NCBI RefSeq assembly: GCF_000347775.1
Contig: NZ_APAT01000015.1
Span: 496,001-560,000, forward strand
DNA length: 64,000 bases
DNA from: Marinobacter santoriniensis NKSG1
GTDB taxonomy: Bacteria > Pseudomonadota > Gammaproteobacteria > Pseudomonadales > Oleiphilaceae
Direction of reading: 5' to 3'
The position numbers were made by a program, and so were the translations under genes. Below, one piece after another: positions 55,673 through 64,000 of the stretch (within the stretch, counting starts at the first letter, position 1; each line of letters begins with the position of its first letter). The notes under the pieces were generated by a model. The model searched no databases and had not been told where the DNA came from. It saw nothing but the letters and a program-made list of their open reading frames with translations.

Positions 55673-57853
55673 TTACTGCCCCACGGATGCCACGATGGTG
55701 ACCTGTTTGTTATCCGGTATTTCCTGGTAAGACAGCACGTGCAATCGCTCCACTCCGTAGCTGGCGAACCTCGCCAGAACCGGGCGAAGCGGCCCGGATA
55801 CCAGAAGAATGGCGGGCTTGCCGAGCATCTCCTGTCGCTGCACGCTGTCCTGCAGGGAGCGCTGAAGCTTTTCAACCATGTTCGGCTCCAGCACCAACCC
55901 TATGTCATCCTGACCGCCGGATTGTTGACTCTGCTGAACAGACTTAAGCAACAACTGTTCCAGATCCGGATCCAGCGTAATCACGGGAATCTCGGACTCG
56001 TTGCCACAGATACTCTGGACGATCATTCGGCGCAGGGCCTGGCGGGCGACGGTGGTCAGTATCTTCGGATCCTGACTGCGCGGGTGGACGTTGACGATTG
56101 CCTCGGCGATGGACCGCATATCCCGGATCGGAACCTCTTCCTTGAGCAGGTTCTGCAGGACTTTCAGAAGCAGGCTGATCGAGATGGTGGTCGGCACCAG
56201 CTCTTCCGCGAGCTTGGGTGAAATCTTTTCCAGCTGATCCAGCCACTTCTGGGCTTCTTCGTGCCCGATCAGTTCGTGGGCGTGCTTCTGCAGAATCTGG
56301 TTCAGATGGGTAGCAACCACGGTGCTGGCATCCACCACGGTGTATCCGAGGGTCTGGGCCTGGTCCTTCTTGTCCGGTTCAATCCAGGACGCATCGAGTC
56401 CGAAGGCCGGGTCCTTGCCTTCAATGCCGTCAATCTTCCCGAACACCTGGCCCGGATCGATTGCCAGCTCACGGTCCGGGTGAATTTCCGCTTCGGCAAT
56501 GGTGACCCCCATGAGCGTGACCCGATAGACATTGGGCATGAGGTCCAGGTTGTCGCGAATGTGGACGGACGGCATCAGGAAGCCGAGATCCTGCGACAGC
56601 TTTTTCCGGACGCCCTTGATCCGACTCAGAAGCTGACCGCCCTGGGATTTATCAACGAGTGGAATGAGCCGGTAACCGACCTCCAGACCAACAATATCCA
56701 CGGTGGCGACGTCATCCCAACCCAACTCCCGGTTTTCACCGCCCGGAGCCGGAAGCTGCGCACTCTCACCGCCGCTGTCGCCACCCGGCGGCAGATCACG
56801 ACCAGAGGGCGCCTGCCCCGACAACCCCGGTCCCCGGGACGGGAAGCCGCCGCCCTCTTCCACCGTCTGTCGATCCTGTTTCCAGATGTACCAGGCCGCA
56901 CCACCGGCGATGGCACCAAGACCAAGGAACGCCACGTGCGGCATGCCGGGAATCAGCCCCAGCAGAATCAGGATGCCCGCGGCAATGGCCAGTGCCTTGG
57001 GCGCACTGAACATCTGCTGGATAATCTGACCGCCCAGCTCCTGGCTGGATGTTACCCGGGTGACCATGATGGCAGCGGAGGTGGAAAGCAGCAGGGAGGG
57101 AATCTGCGCCACCAGACCGTCACCGATGGTCAGCAACGCATAACGCTGCATGGCCAGGCCGAAGGTGAGGTCGTGCTGCATCATCCCGATGGCAACGCCA
57201 CCCACGATGTTGATCGCCAGGATCAGCAAACCGGCAACGGCGTCGCCCTTGACGAACTTGGAAGCACCGTCCATGGAGCCGTAGAAGTCGGCTTCCTGGG
57301 CCACTTCCGACCGACGGTGCTTGGCTTCGTCCTGGTTGATCAGCCCCGCGTTCAGATCCGCGTCAATGGCCATCTGCTTACCGGGCATGGCATCCAGGGT
57401 GAAGCGTGCACTCACCTCCGAAACCCGGCCGGCACCCTTGGTGACCACCATGAAGTTGATGATCATGAGAATGGCGAACACCACCAGCCCCACGGCATAG
57501 TTTCCGCCGATCAGTACCTCACCGAACGACTGGATCACCTTACCCGCAGCATCCCCGCCCTGATGCCCTTCCAGAAGCACGATCCGGGTCGATGCAACGT
57601 TCAGCGCCAGTCGAAGCAGCGTCGCGACCAGAAGCACGGTCGGGAACGAGGCAAATTCCATGGGCCGCAAGGCGTAGACACACACCAGCAGGATCACGAT
57701 GGACAGCGTAATGTTGAACGTGAAAAAGACGTCCAGGAGGAACGCCGGCATTGGCAGAATCATCATGCCCAGAAGCCCCATCAACATGATGGGAATGCCG
57801 AGATTACCCCGCGTCAGGGATTTGACGTTGTGAAGGACTAACGCTCTGTCCAT
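55673..57853 (-). CDS. flhA: Flagellar export gate protein FlhA
   Basis: Major export-gate subunit (726 aa). About eight membrane helices lie in the first 330 residues, including the family signature RFTLDAMPGKQMAIDADLNA. A polar linker rich in Gly/Pro/Gln follows (about 345-385) and then the cytoplasmic ring domain that docks chaperone-substrate complexes. ATG 57853 (MDRALVLHNVKSL) is chosen, with GGAGAAG 9 nt upstream; the frame continues upstream through non-coding DNA. A sigma-54 promoter lies 85 bp upstream. Confidence 0.95.
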   Translation of the reverse strand: MDRALVLHNVKSLTRGNLGIPIMLMGLLGMMILPMPAFLLDVFFTFNITLSIVILLVCVYALRPMEFASFPTVLLVATLLRLALNVASTRIVLLEGHQGGDAAGKVIQSFGEVLIGGNYAVGLVVFAILMIINFMVVTKGAGRVSEVSARFTLDAMPGKQMAIDADLNAGLINQDEAKHRRSEVAQEADFYGSMDGASKFVKGDAVAGLLILAINIVGGVAIGMMQHDLTFGLAMQRYALLTIGDGLVAQIPSLLLSTSAAIMVTRVTSSQELGGQIIQQMFSAPKALAIAAGILILLGLIPGMPHVAFLGLGAIAGGAAWYIWKQDRQTVEEGGGFPSRGPGLSGQAPSGRDLPPGGDSGGESAQLPAPGGENRELGWDDVATVDIVGLEVGYRLIPLVDKSQGGQLLSRIKGVRKKLSQDLGFLMPSVHIRDNLDLMPNVYRVTLMGVTIAEAEIHPDRELAIDPGQVFGKIDGIEGKDPAFGLDASWIEPDKKDQAQTLGYTVVDASTVVATHLNQILQKHAHELIGHEEAQKWLDQLEKISPKLAEELVPTTISISLLLKVLQNLLKEEVPIRDMRSIAEAIVNVHPRSQDPKILTTVARQALRRMIVQSICGNESEIPVITLDPDLEQLLLKSVQQSQQSGGQDDIGLVLEPNMVEKLQRSLQDSVQRQEMLGKPAILLVSGPLRPVLARFASYGVERLHVLSYQEIPDNKQVTIVASVGQ

Positions 57854-57937
57854 TCGCGAAACTTCTCCGGTTGGCCGCGCCCCAGGGCAACGACAAGGTC
57901 GAAAATCTGACGCCGGCGCGTCGTTTGGAGGGTTCTT

Positions 57938-57953
57938 CGCAAGATCCGTACCA
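57938..57953 (-). promoter_or_regulatory. Sigma-54 promoter for flhA
   Basis: Minus-strand TGGTACGGATCTTGCG matches TGGCACG-N4-TTGCW at nearly all positions, with the invariant GG and GC exactly 10 nt apart. In Pseudomonas-type hierarchies flhA is driven by RpoN and FleQ, which fits. Start expected near 57927. Confidence 0.78.
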
Positions 57954-57992
57954 CTCCTTACAAAATCGTTCCGGGCAATCCGGGCGACAAGC

Positions 57993-58021
57993 CTGACGGA
58001 ACCTGTCAGATACGGTATCCT
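57993..58021 (+). promoter_or_regulatory. Candidate promoter for upp-uraA
   Basis: CTGACG (57993-57998) and TATCCT (58016-58021) are 17 nt apart, each with 4 of 6 consensus matches. The predicted start (about 58028) lies just before the hairpin at 58032. Confidence 0.42.
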
Positions 58022-58031
58022 TGCGCCATTT

Positions 58032-58050
58032 GTTCGCGCCCGTCGCGAAC
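58032..58050. repeat. Inverted repeat in upp leader
   Basis: GTTCGCG and CGCGAAC form a perfect 7-bp inverted repeat around CCCGT. Its position at the likely transcript start, 34 bp before upp, suggests an operator or a leader hairpin. Confidence 0.45.
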
Positions 58051-58083
58051 ACGACCCACACAGACAGACACACAGGTGACACC

Positions 58084-58722
58084 ATGCCAATCCACGAGGT
58101 AAAGCACCCCCTGATCCGACACAAACTCGGCCTTATGCGCCGGGCGGACATCAGCACCAAGAATTTTCGTGAACTGGCACAGGAGGTCGGCGCCCTGCTG
58201 ACTTACGAAGCCACCAAGGACTTCAATCTTCAGGAAAAAACCATTGAGGGCTGGGCAGGACCGGTTTCCGTCGAACAGATCCACGGCAAGAAAGTCACCA
58301 TCGTGCCGATTCTCCGGGCCGGCCTGGGCATGCTGGATGGCGTCCTGAGTCTGATTCCGGTGGCACGGGTGAGCGTGGTTGGCCAGATCCGCAACGAAGA
58401 AACCCTCGAGGCCAGTACCTATCTGGAAAAACTGGTGGGAGAACTGGATCAGCGCATGGCCCTGATCGTCGATCCGATGCTCGCTACCGGCGGTTCCATG
58501 ATTTCCACCATCGACCTGCTCAAGAAAGCCGGCAGTACTGAAATCCGGGCGCTGGTTCTCGTCGCCGCCCCCGAGGGCGTCGAGCGGGTCCTCGAAGCAC
58601 ATCCGGATGTATCCATTTACACCGCCTCGGTGGACGACCACCTGAACGACAAGGGCTATATTCTCCCGGGTCTGGGCGACGCGGGCGACAAGATTTTCGG
58701 CACCAAGCAGAAGGACGTCTGA
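58084..58722 (+). CDS. upp: Uracil phosphoribosyltransferase
   Basis: Salvages uracil with PRPP to UMP (212 aa). The PRPP-binding loop is [11 protein letters not shown], and the N-terminal [20 protein letters not shown] and the C-terminal uracil-binding stretch [16 protein letters not shown] match the family. ATG 58084 has AGGTGA upstream. It is divergent from flhA and followed 3 bp later by uraA, forming a uracil uptake-and-salvage pair. Confidence 0.95.
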   Translation: MPIHEVKHPLIRHKLGLMRRADISTKNFRELAQEVGALLTYEATKDFNLQEKTIEGWAGPVSVEQIHGKKVTIVPILRAGLGMLDGVLSLIPVARVSVVGQIRNEETLEASTYLEKLVGELDQRMALIVDPMLATGGSMISTIDLLKKAGSTEIRALVLVAAPEGVERVLEAHPDVSIYTASVDDHLNDKGYILPGLGDAGDKIFGTKQKDV

Positions 58723-58725
58723 ACC

Positions 58726-59982
58726 ATGCAGGACCATTCGAACGACCCGATCTGGAAACAGGTCATCGCGGGTTCACAAATGTTGCTGGTGGCGTTCGGC
58801 GCCCTCGTGCTCATGCCATTGATCACCGGCCTCGACCCGAATGTCGCGCTGTTCACCGCCGGCATCGGGACGCTGATTTTTCATATCGTCACTGGCGGAC
58901 AGATCCCCATTTTCCTGGCATCCTCGTTTGCGTTCATTGCCCCGGTTATCGCCGCCAAGGGCAAATTCGGACTGGAAGAGACCCTCGGCGGGCTGATGGC
59001 CGCCGGCGTTCTGTATGTCCTTCTGAGTGGTGCTATCCGCCTGCGCGGCACCGGTTTTATCCGACAGCTGCTGCCACCGGTGGTCATCGCCCCTGTGATC
59101 ATGACCATCGGTCTTGGCCTTGCCCCGGTGGCCGTGCACATGGCGTCCGGCCGGACCGGTGATGGTTCCAGCCAACTGGTTCCCCACGACACCGCGATCT
59201 GGATCTCGATGATTTCCCTGGCCGTGACCATCGTGATGTCGGTCTGGGCCAAGGGCATTTTCCGCCTGATTCCGATCATGTTCGGGGTTGTGGTCGGCTA
59301 CGTCGTTTCCGCGCTGCTGGGCATCGTCGACACCACGCCGATAGAGAATGCGCCCTGGTTTGCCATCCCCAACTTTGTCACGCCGGAATTCAGCTGGGGA
59401 GCCATTCTGTTCATGATCCCGGTGGCAATTGCGCCTGCCATCGAACACATCGGCGACATCCTTGCCATTGGCAATGTCACCCGCCGGAACTATCTGGAAA
59501 AGCCAGGACTGCATCGCACTCTCCTCGGGGACGGCCTGGCCACCAGTGCCGCAGCGCTCTTCGGTGGCCCTCCCAACACCACCTACTCCGAAGTCACCGG
59601 CGCCGTAATGCTGACCCGGAACTTCAATCCCAAAGTCATGTGGTGGGCCGCCATTGTTGCCATCGTGCTGGCCTTCATCGGCAAATTCGGCGCGGCATTG
59701 CAGACCATCCCGGCGCCGGTCATGGGCGGGATTCTCTGTCTGCTGTTCGGCTCGATTGCCGTAGTCGGCCTGAATACCCTGATCCGCCACCAGGTGGACC
59801 TGTCCGAATCCCGGAACCTGGTCATCGTCGGCGTTACTCTGGTATTCGGGATCGGCGGTATGGTGTTGGGTCACCTTGAGGGAATCGCCCTGTGTGCCGT
59901 GGCTGCGATCATACTCAACCTGGTACTGCCAGGCCGCCGCGAAGCCTGGGGCAAGGCAATCTATGAGCAAGCGACGGACTGA
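58726..59982 (+). CDS. uraA: Uracil permease (NCS2 family)
   Basis: Nucleobase:cation symporter with about 14 hydrophobic segments (418 aa). The substrate-site Glu-containing helix PVAIAPAIEHIGDILAIGN and the family motif GLATSAAALFGGPPNTTYSE are clear. Pairing with upp supports uracil as substrate. The last 20 bp overlap the next gene. Confidence 0.93.
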   Translation: MQDHSNDPIWKQVIAGSQMLLVAFGALVLMPLITGLDPNVALFTAGIGTLIFHIVTGGQIPIFLASSFAFIAPVIAAKGKFGLEETLGGLMAAGVLYVLLSGAIRLRGTGFIRQLLPPVVIAPVIMTIGLGLAPVAVHMASGRTGDGSSQLVPHDTAIWISMISLAVTIVMSVWAKGIFRLIPIMFGVVVGYVVSALLGIVDTTPIENAPWFAIPNFVTPEFSWGAILFMIPVAIAPAIEHIGDILAIGNVTRRNYLEKPGLHRTLLGDGLATSAAALFGGPPNTTYSEVTGAVMLTRNFNPKVMWWAAIVAIVLAFIGKFGAALQTIPAPVMGGILCLLFGSIAVVGLNTLIRHQVDLSESRNLVIVGVTLVFGIGGMVLGHLEGIALCAVAAIILNLVLPGRREAWGKAIYEQATD

Positions 59983-60823
59983 CAGCTCGGGCATCAGCTT
60001 TACCGCCCTCTATACCGGTGCCGTCTGGCACCGGTACGGCCTTTCCGACGATGCACTGACAACCCGGGAAGGCCAACTCCTCTATCATCTGATGACCCCG
60101 TTCGAAGCCGCAAGCAAGGCGGTGATCGGGGGCAACATCCGTACCTTCCTGCTACAGCGTCACCTGATCATTGACCATCTGATCGAAAAAGCAATTCGGG
60201 AACAGGGCATCACCCAGGTCCTCGAAATCGCCGCAGGCATGTCTCCCCGTGGCATCCGCCTGCGAGAGCAACACCCGACGCTGCACATGGTGGAAGCGGA
60301 TTTGCCCGACATGGCAGCCAGAAAGGCGCTCCGGCTTATGGCGGCGGGCAGACTGGGGGCCCACCATCAGGTCACCCCCATCGATATTCTGGCAGAGCGC
60401 GGAGAGCAGACCCTCGAAACCGTGATTGCCCGGGTATTCGATAATGACAAACCATTGGTGGTCGTGACTGAGGGCCTGACCAGCTACTTCCCGCTGGCGG
60501 TGATCAGCGATTTCTGGCGGCGACTCGCGACAATCCTGAGCAGGCGTCCCGGATCCGTCTATCTGTCGGAGAGTTATTATCGCCCGCGTCAGCCACTACT
60601 GAATGGCACGCTGAATGCCTTGGGACATCTGTTGGGCGCGGCGACCCGAAGCCAGGTCAGTTTCCATTTCAGGTCGGATCCGGAGGCCCGGCAACATTTT
60701 TCAGGCTGCGGATTTCCGGACGTTACCGTTCACGACCCACGGGCCTGGTATGGCATCCTGCCGATCCCTGAAAGCCGGGGGGAACCCATGGTCCGCGTCA
60801 TCGAAGCGCGGATCCCCGCCTAG
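59963..60823 (+). CDS. LCMT-like SAM-dependent methyltransferase
   Basis: A 286-residue class I methyltransferase of the leucine-carboxyl-methyltransferase-like (Ppm1/TIGR00027) group. SAM contacts are suggested by VLEIAAGMSPRG, MVEADLPDMAARK and VVVTEGLTSYFP. In bacteria this group includes uncharacterised and polyketide-related enzymes; the substrate here is unknown. ATG 59963 overlaps uraA by 20 bp with AAGG about 6 nt upstream. The 3' end overlaps flhB by 4 bp convergently. Confidence 0.75.
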   Translation: MSKRRTDSSGISFTALYTGAVWHRYGLSDDALTTREGQLLYHLMTPFEAASKAVIGGNIRTFLLQRHLIIDHLIEKAIREQGITQVLEIAAGMSPRGIRLREQHPTLHMVEADLPDMAARKALRLMAAGRLGAHHQVTPIDILAERGEQTLETVIARVFDNDKPLVVVTEGLTSYFPLAVISDFWRRLATILSRRPGSVYLSESYYRPRQPLLNGTLNALGHLLGAATRSQVSFHFRSDPEARQHFSGCGFPDVTVHDPRAWYGILPIPESRGEPMVRVIEARIPA

Positions 60824-61956
60824 ACGTCCCGCCGGAGGTCGGAGGGAATCGGGAAATCCGGCATACCCGGCTTGGGCGCCCTGCCCTTGCGGAATTGCCG
60901 GAGCTGGAACACGTAGGCCAGAACCTGGGCAATCGCCATGTAGAGCCCGTCCGGGATTTCCTCGCCAATCTCGGTGTTGTGGTAAACAGCCCGGGTCAGC
61001 GGCGGTGTCCGGAGAACTTCCACCTTGTTCTCCCGGGCAATCTCCATGATCTTGAAGGCGATCTGATCCGCCCCCTTGGCCACCACCACCGGCGCCGCCA
61101 TGGCTTTCTGATCGTATTTCAGGGCAACGGCGTAATGGGTGGGGTTGGTGATCACCACGTCCGCGGTGGGCACATCCTGCATCATGCGACGCTGGGCCAT
61201 CTCCCGCTGGAGCTGACGTATCTTGCCCTTCACCTCGGGCTTGCCCTCCGTGTCCTTGTACTCGTCCTTGACCTCCTGCTTGGTCATGCGCAGCTTTTTC
61301 TGGTGGTCGTAAATCTGGAAGGGCACATCAATGGCGGCGATGATAATGGTGGCTGCGGACAACAGGAAGAAACTCCAGCCAAGGGTCCACAAAACGTGCT
61401 TCATGGCCGGCACTGCCGGTTCCTCGGCGATACTGAGCAGATCTTCGGTACGCACATTGAGAATCAGGATGGCGATGACCAGTACCAGCCCCACCTTGGC
61501 GATCGCTTTCACCAACTCAACCAGCGAGCGCGCGGAAAACATCTTGCCCACGCCCTTGATCGGATTCATCCGGCTCAGCTGGGGCTGGATGGCTTTGCCA
61601 CTGAACAACAGGCCTCCGATTCCGATTGAGCCGGCAATCGCCGCGATGAGCACCAGCACCAGGATCGGCGCCAACGCCCAGGCAGCTTCCTTGGCCGATG
61701 CGATCAACTGGACGCTCATGTGCCGGGTATCGAAGATGGCAGAGCGCTCAAGCACAAAACTGTCGCGCATGATGGCCTCAAGCGCGGCGCCGAGATGCGA
61801 CCCAAACATGAGCAAGCCACCCGCTCCAGCCATCAGAACCGCCATGGTGGCGAGTTCCCGGGATCGCGCCGTCTGCCCCTCCTCCCTGGCCTTTTCAAGT
61901 CGTCGGGGGGTCGCTTCTTCCGTCTTTTCCTGACTGTTGTCGTTCTCTTCAGCCAT
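60820..61956 (-). CDS. flhB: Flagellar export switch protein FlhB
   Basis: Export apparatus protein (378 aa) that switches substrate class from hook to filament. Four membrane helices precede the cytoplasmic domain, in which the autocleavage motif NPTH (271-274) is intact. The downstream part is the parent of the FlhB-like protein at 39816. It follows fliR by 16 bp. Confidence 0.95.
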   Translation of the reverse strand: MAEENDNSQEKTEEATPRRLEKAREEGQTARSRELATMAVLMAGAGGLLMFGSHLGAALEAIMRDSFVLERSAIFDTRHMSVQLIASAKEAAWALAPILVLVLIAAIAGSIGIGGLLFSGKAIQPQLSRMNPIKGVGKMFSARSLVELVKAIAKVGLVLVIAILILNVRTEDLLSIAEEPAVPAMKHVLWTLGWSFFLLSAATIIIAAIDVPFQIYDHQKKLRMTKQEVKDEYKDTEGKPEVKGKIRQLQREMAQRRMMQDVPTADVVITNPTHYAVALKYDQKAMAAPVVVAKGADQIAFKIMEIARENKVEVLRTPPLTRAVYHNTEIGEEIPDGLYMAIAQVLAYVFQLRQFRKGRAPKPGMPDFPIPSDLRRDV

Positions 61957-61972
61957 GTGTCATATCCACCGG

Positions 61973-62758
61973 TCAGGGCACACCCTGCAACTGCCGCATG
62001 AAATCGTAGGTGTCCCGGGCATACTGCTCGAAATGCGGCAGGAAATTGGCGTGCAGTACCCAGATAGCAAACAATCCAAAAATCAGGCCAATCGGAAAGC
62101 CGAGGGAGAATATATTCATCTGGGGGGCTGCCCGGGTCATCACACCGAACGAAATATTGACGATCAGAACTGCGGTCACCGCCGGCAGGGCCAACAGCAT
62201 CGCGGACGCAAACATCCAGCTGATCCGGTGCGCCAGCTCCCAAACGCCGGCCTGCCCCAGCCCCTCCATTCCGATGGGCAGCGTCCGGAAACTCTCCACG
62301 AATACCTCCAATGCCACCAGGTGTCCGTTCATGGCCAGGAACAGCAGGGTGATTGTGATGGTGTAAATCTGCGACAGGACCGGAACGTTGACGCCGTTGG
62401 CCGGATCCACCATTGACGCAAACCCCAGCCCCATCTGCATGGCGATCATCTGGCCGGCTATAACGAACAGCTGCCAGAGGGCCGTCAGGGCGAATCCGAG
62501 ACCAATGCCGATGAGAATCTGTTGCAGGGTTATGACCACCGCATCCGCACTGAGCGCATCCACCGCCGGCGCCTCGGGAATCATCGGCACCACAAGGATT
62601 GTCATCAGCAAAGCGAGCCCCAGCCGGACCCGGGCGGGAACCAGCTGGGCGCCAAAGATGGGGATCACCATCAGAAAGGAAGCGATCCGGAACAGGGGCC
62701 ACAGGTGCTGCCCTACCCACTGGCCGATCAGGTCTGCACTGAGCTCCGCCGGCAGCAT
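61973..62758 (-). CDS. fliR: Flagellar export gate protein FliR
   Basis: Membrane component of the export gate (261 aa) with about six hydrophobic segments; LALLMTILVVPMIP and GLGFALTALWQLFVIAGQMI match the family. It starts 3 bp after the fliQ stop. Confidence 0.93.
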   Translation of the reverse strand: MLPAELSADLIGQWVGQHLWPLFRIASFLMVIPIFGAQLVPARVRLGLALLMTILVVPMIPEAPAVDALSADAVVITLQQILIGIGLGFALTALWQLFVIAGQMIAMQMGLGFASMVDPANGVNVPVLSQIYTITITLLFLAMNGHLVALEVFVESFRTLPIGMEGLGQAGVWELAHRISWMFASAMLLALPAVTAVLIVNISFGVMTRAAPQMNIFSLGFPIGLIFGLFAIWVLHANFLPHFEQYARDTYDFMRQLQGVP

Positions 62759-62761
62759 CCG

Positions 62762-63031
62762 TCAGCCAATCAGGTAGGGAATGCTGGAAATCAGCCGGTG
62801 CGCATGATCCAGCAACTGGGTGAGCATCCAGGGGCCTGCCACGATAATTACGATCAGGGTCACCAGCAGGCGTGGCAGGAAGCTCAGCGTCTGCTCGTTG
62901 ATCTGGGTCGCGGCCTGGAAGGTACTGACGATCAAACCGACCACCAGACCCGGACCGATGATCACCGATGACAGCATCACAATCATCCAGAGTGCTTCCC
63001 GGAGAATGTCGATTACGGTTTCCGGCGTCAT
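62762..63031 (-). CDS. fliQ: Flagellar export gate protein FliQ
   Basis: Small two-helix gate protein (89 aa): MTPETVIDILREALWMIVML start, PGLVVGLIVSTFQAATQINE between the helices, typical of FliQ/SctS. Confidence 0.95.
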   Translation of the reverse strand: MTPETVIDILREALWMIVMLSSVIIGPGLVVGLIVSTFQAATQINEQTLSFLPRLLVTLIVIIVAGPWMLTQLLDHAHRLISSIPYLIG

Positions 63032-63041
63032 AGCACCTCCT

Positions 63042-63809
63042 CTAGAGCCCGTAACTGGCGGCCAGGGTGCCCATGATCAGGGCCCAGCCATCCACCAGCA
63101 CAAACAGCATGATCTTGAACGGGAGCGATATGATGATCGGCGAGAGCATCATCATGCCCATGGCCATCAGGACGCTGGCCACCACCATGTCGATGATCAG
63201 GAACGGAATGAACAGTATGAACCCGATCTGGAAGGCGGTTTTCAGTTCGCTGGTCACAAATGCCGGCATCAGCACCCAGAAGGACACGTCTTCGGGTGTA
63301 TCGTATTTGACGTCGGCCATCCGCATGAACAGGGCCAGATCGTCTTCCCGGGTCTGCGCCATCATGAATTTCCGGAACGGCTCGCTGGCGAGTTTCACGG
63401 CCTCAATGGAGGTCACCTGCTCCTGAAGATAGGGCTGGAGGGCGACCTTGTTGGCCTCTTCAAGAACCGGCTTCATGATGAAAATGCTCAGGAACAGCGC
63501 CAGCCCCAGAAGGATCTGGTTGGAGGGCGTTGCCTGCAGTCCGAGCGCCTGGCGCAGGATGGCAAACACCACGATGATGCGGGTGAAGGACGTCATCATC
63601 ATCAGCATGGCCGGCAGGAAGGTCAGTGCCGTCATCAACGCCAGAATCTGCAGGGTGACGGAATATTCCTGGGTTCCGTCGCCCTCGCCCGGGGTCATCG
63701 TCACCGCCGGAATACCGGGAATCGCCTGGGCATGCGCCAGGGGTGCCCACAACACGCCGAGTAGCGGTACCAGAAGGGGCAGCATTCGTTTCAGGAGGGA
63801 AAACGTCAT
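63042..63809 (-). CDS. fliP: Flagellar export gate protein FliP
   Basis: Core gate subunit (255 aa) made with a cleavable signal peptide (cleavage likely near AHAQAIPG). Family signatures [18 protein letters not shown] and the C-terminal helices [20 protein letters not shown] are intact. Confidence 0.95.
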   Translation of the reverse strand: MTFSLLKRMLPLLVPLLGVLWAPLAHAQAIPGIPAVTMTPGEGDGTQEYSVTLQILALMTALTFLPAMLMMMTSFTRIIVVFAILRQALGLQATPSNQILLGLALFLSIFIMKPVLEEANKVALQPYLQEQVTSIEAVKLASEPFRKFMMAQTREDDLALFMRMADVKYDTPEDVSFWVLMPAFVTSELKTAFQIGFILFIPFLIIDMVVASVLMAMGMMMLSPIIISLPFKIMLFVLVDGWALIMGTLAASYGL

Positions 63810-63817
63810 CGCCTCAG

Positions 63818-64000
63818 CTATTCCTTGTGGGACGGGTTCCAGGATTTACCGATCATACCCTGCAGGCGGCGGGCAAAGTCGCCCGACGGAGGGTTGGCAG
63901 AATCCACCACTGGCTCGTCGAAAACATGCAGGGTCCGGATGGCTGACGGCGTGATGCCCAGCAGGATCTGTTGTCCGCCAACCTCGATCAGTGCCAGGCG
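63818..64000 (-). CDS. fliO: Flagellar protein FliO (3' part)
   Basis: The last 60 codons of fliO run in from the right edge and end with TAG at 63818, 8 bp before the fliP start. The visible part reads [20 protein letters not shown], then [10 protein letters not shown] and a C-terminus ending WNPSHKE, which fits the cytoplasmic beta-domain of FliO, the assembly chaperone of FliP. The membrane anchor is outside the window. Confidence 0.85.
   Translation of the reverse strand, partial: RLALIEVGGQQILLGITPSAIRTLHVFDEPVVDSANPPSGDFARRLQGMIGKSWNPSHKE

Noticed and set aside
56261..57841. Open frame of about 525 codons on the plus strand opposite flhA
   Set aside because: Shadow of flhA; no promoter, ribosome site or domain.

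Overview
The window looks like a chromosomal segment of a motile, aerobic marine gammaproteobacterium, most likely Marinobacter or a close relative. That rests on recognised protein families, a high-GC coding style, a Na+-pumping NADH dehydrogenase (nqr), and gene-order blocks familiar from Pseudomonas aeruginosa (nqr-gap-mfd-csiV-MTIP-psrA; ccm next to a FliK-like/FhlB pair; cheYZAB-motCD-parC-parP-cheW). No database search was run. I see no rRNA, tRNA, CRISPR array, insertion sequence or prophage; this is core, densely packed chromosome.

Layout. 1-4312 (minus): nqrA-E, cut off in nqrE. 4662-9869: a long-form glyceraldehyde-3-phosphate dehydrogenase divergent from the transcription-repair coupling factor mfd, which is followed by csiV. 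10677-14844 (minus): a thioinosine/methylthioadenosine phosphorylase, an MscS channel, a signal-less L,D-transpeptidase, the PsrA regulator with a double PsrA box on its promoter, and an unrecognised membrane protein. 15021-18978: riboflavin synthase, two related rRNA guanine-N2 methyltransferases (RlmG, RsmC) separated by a terminator-like RNA element, a 57-residue ORF and beta-carbonic anhydrase. 19062-23930: the giant NAD-glutamate dehydrogenase. 24092-31109 (plus): a moxR-DUF58-DUF4381-batA-batB-batD operon. 31122-38327 (minus): complete cytochrome c maturation operon ccmABCDEFGHI. 38488-40142 (plus): a FliK-like protein and an FlhB-C-terminal-domain protein. 40128-43516 (minus): an orphan MoxR-type ATPase translationally coupled to a fusion of a PCMT-like methyltransferase with a PilB/GspE-type ATPase. 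43543-57853 (minus): chemotaxis, motor and flagellar regulation genes from DUF2802 through cheW, parP, parC, motD, motC, cheB, cheA, cheZ, cheY, fliA, fleN, flhF to flhA. 58084-60823 (plus): upp, uraA and an LCMT-like methyltransferase. 60820-64000 (minus): flhB, fliR, fliQ, fliP and the end of fliO.

How it works together. About a third of the window builds and steers a polar flagellum: the export gate (FliO/P/Q/R, FlhA, FlhB), placement and number control (FlhF, FleN), the late sigma factor FliA, the CheA/B/W/Y/Z phosphorelay, polar array positioning (ParC/ParP) and a second stator pair (MotC/MotD). Visible promoter signals fit the usual hierarchy: a sigma-54 type -24/-12 element before flhA and a FliA (sigma-28) type promoter before parC. 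Energy metabolism is represented by Na+-NQR, cytochrome c maturation and glutamate dehydrogenase.

The least conventional item is the two-gene unit at 40128-43516, in which a methyltransferase-like domain is fused to a secretion/pilus-type ATPase and coupled by an ATGA overlap to a MoxR-type AAA+ protein, with no pilus or secretion genes beside it.
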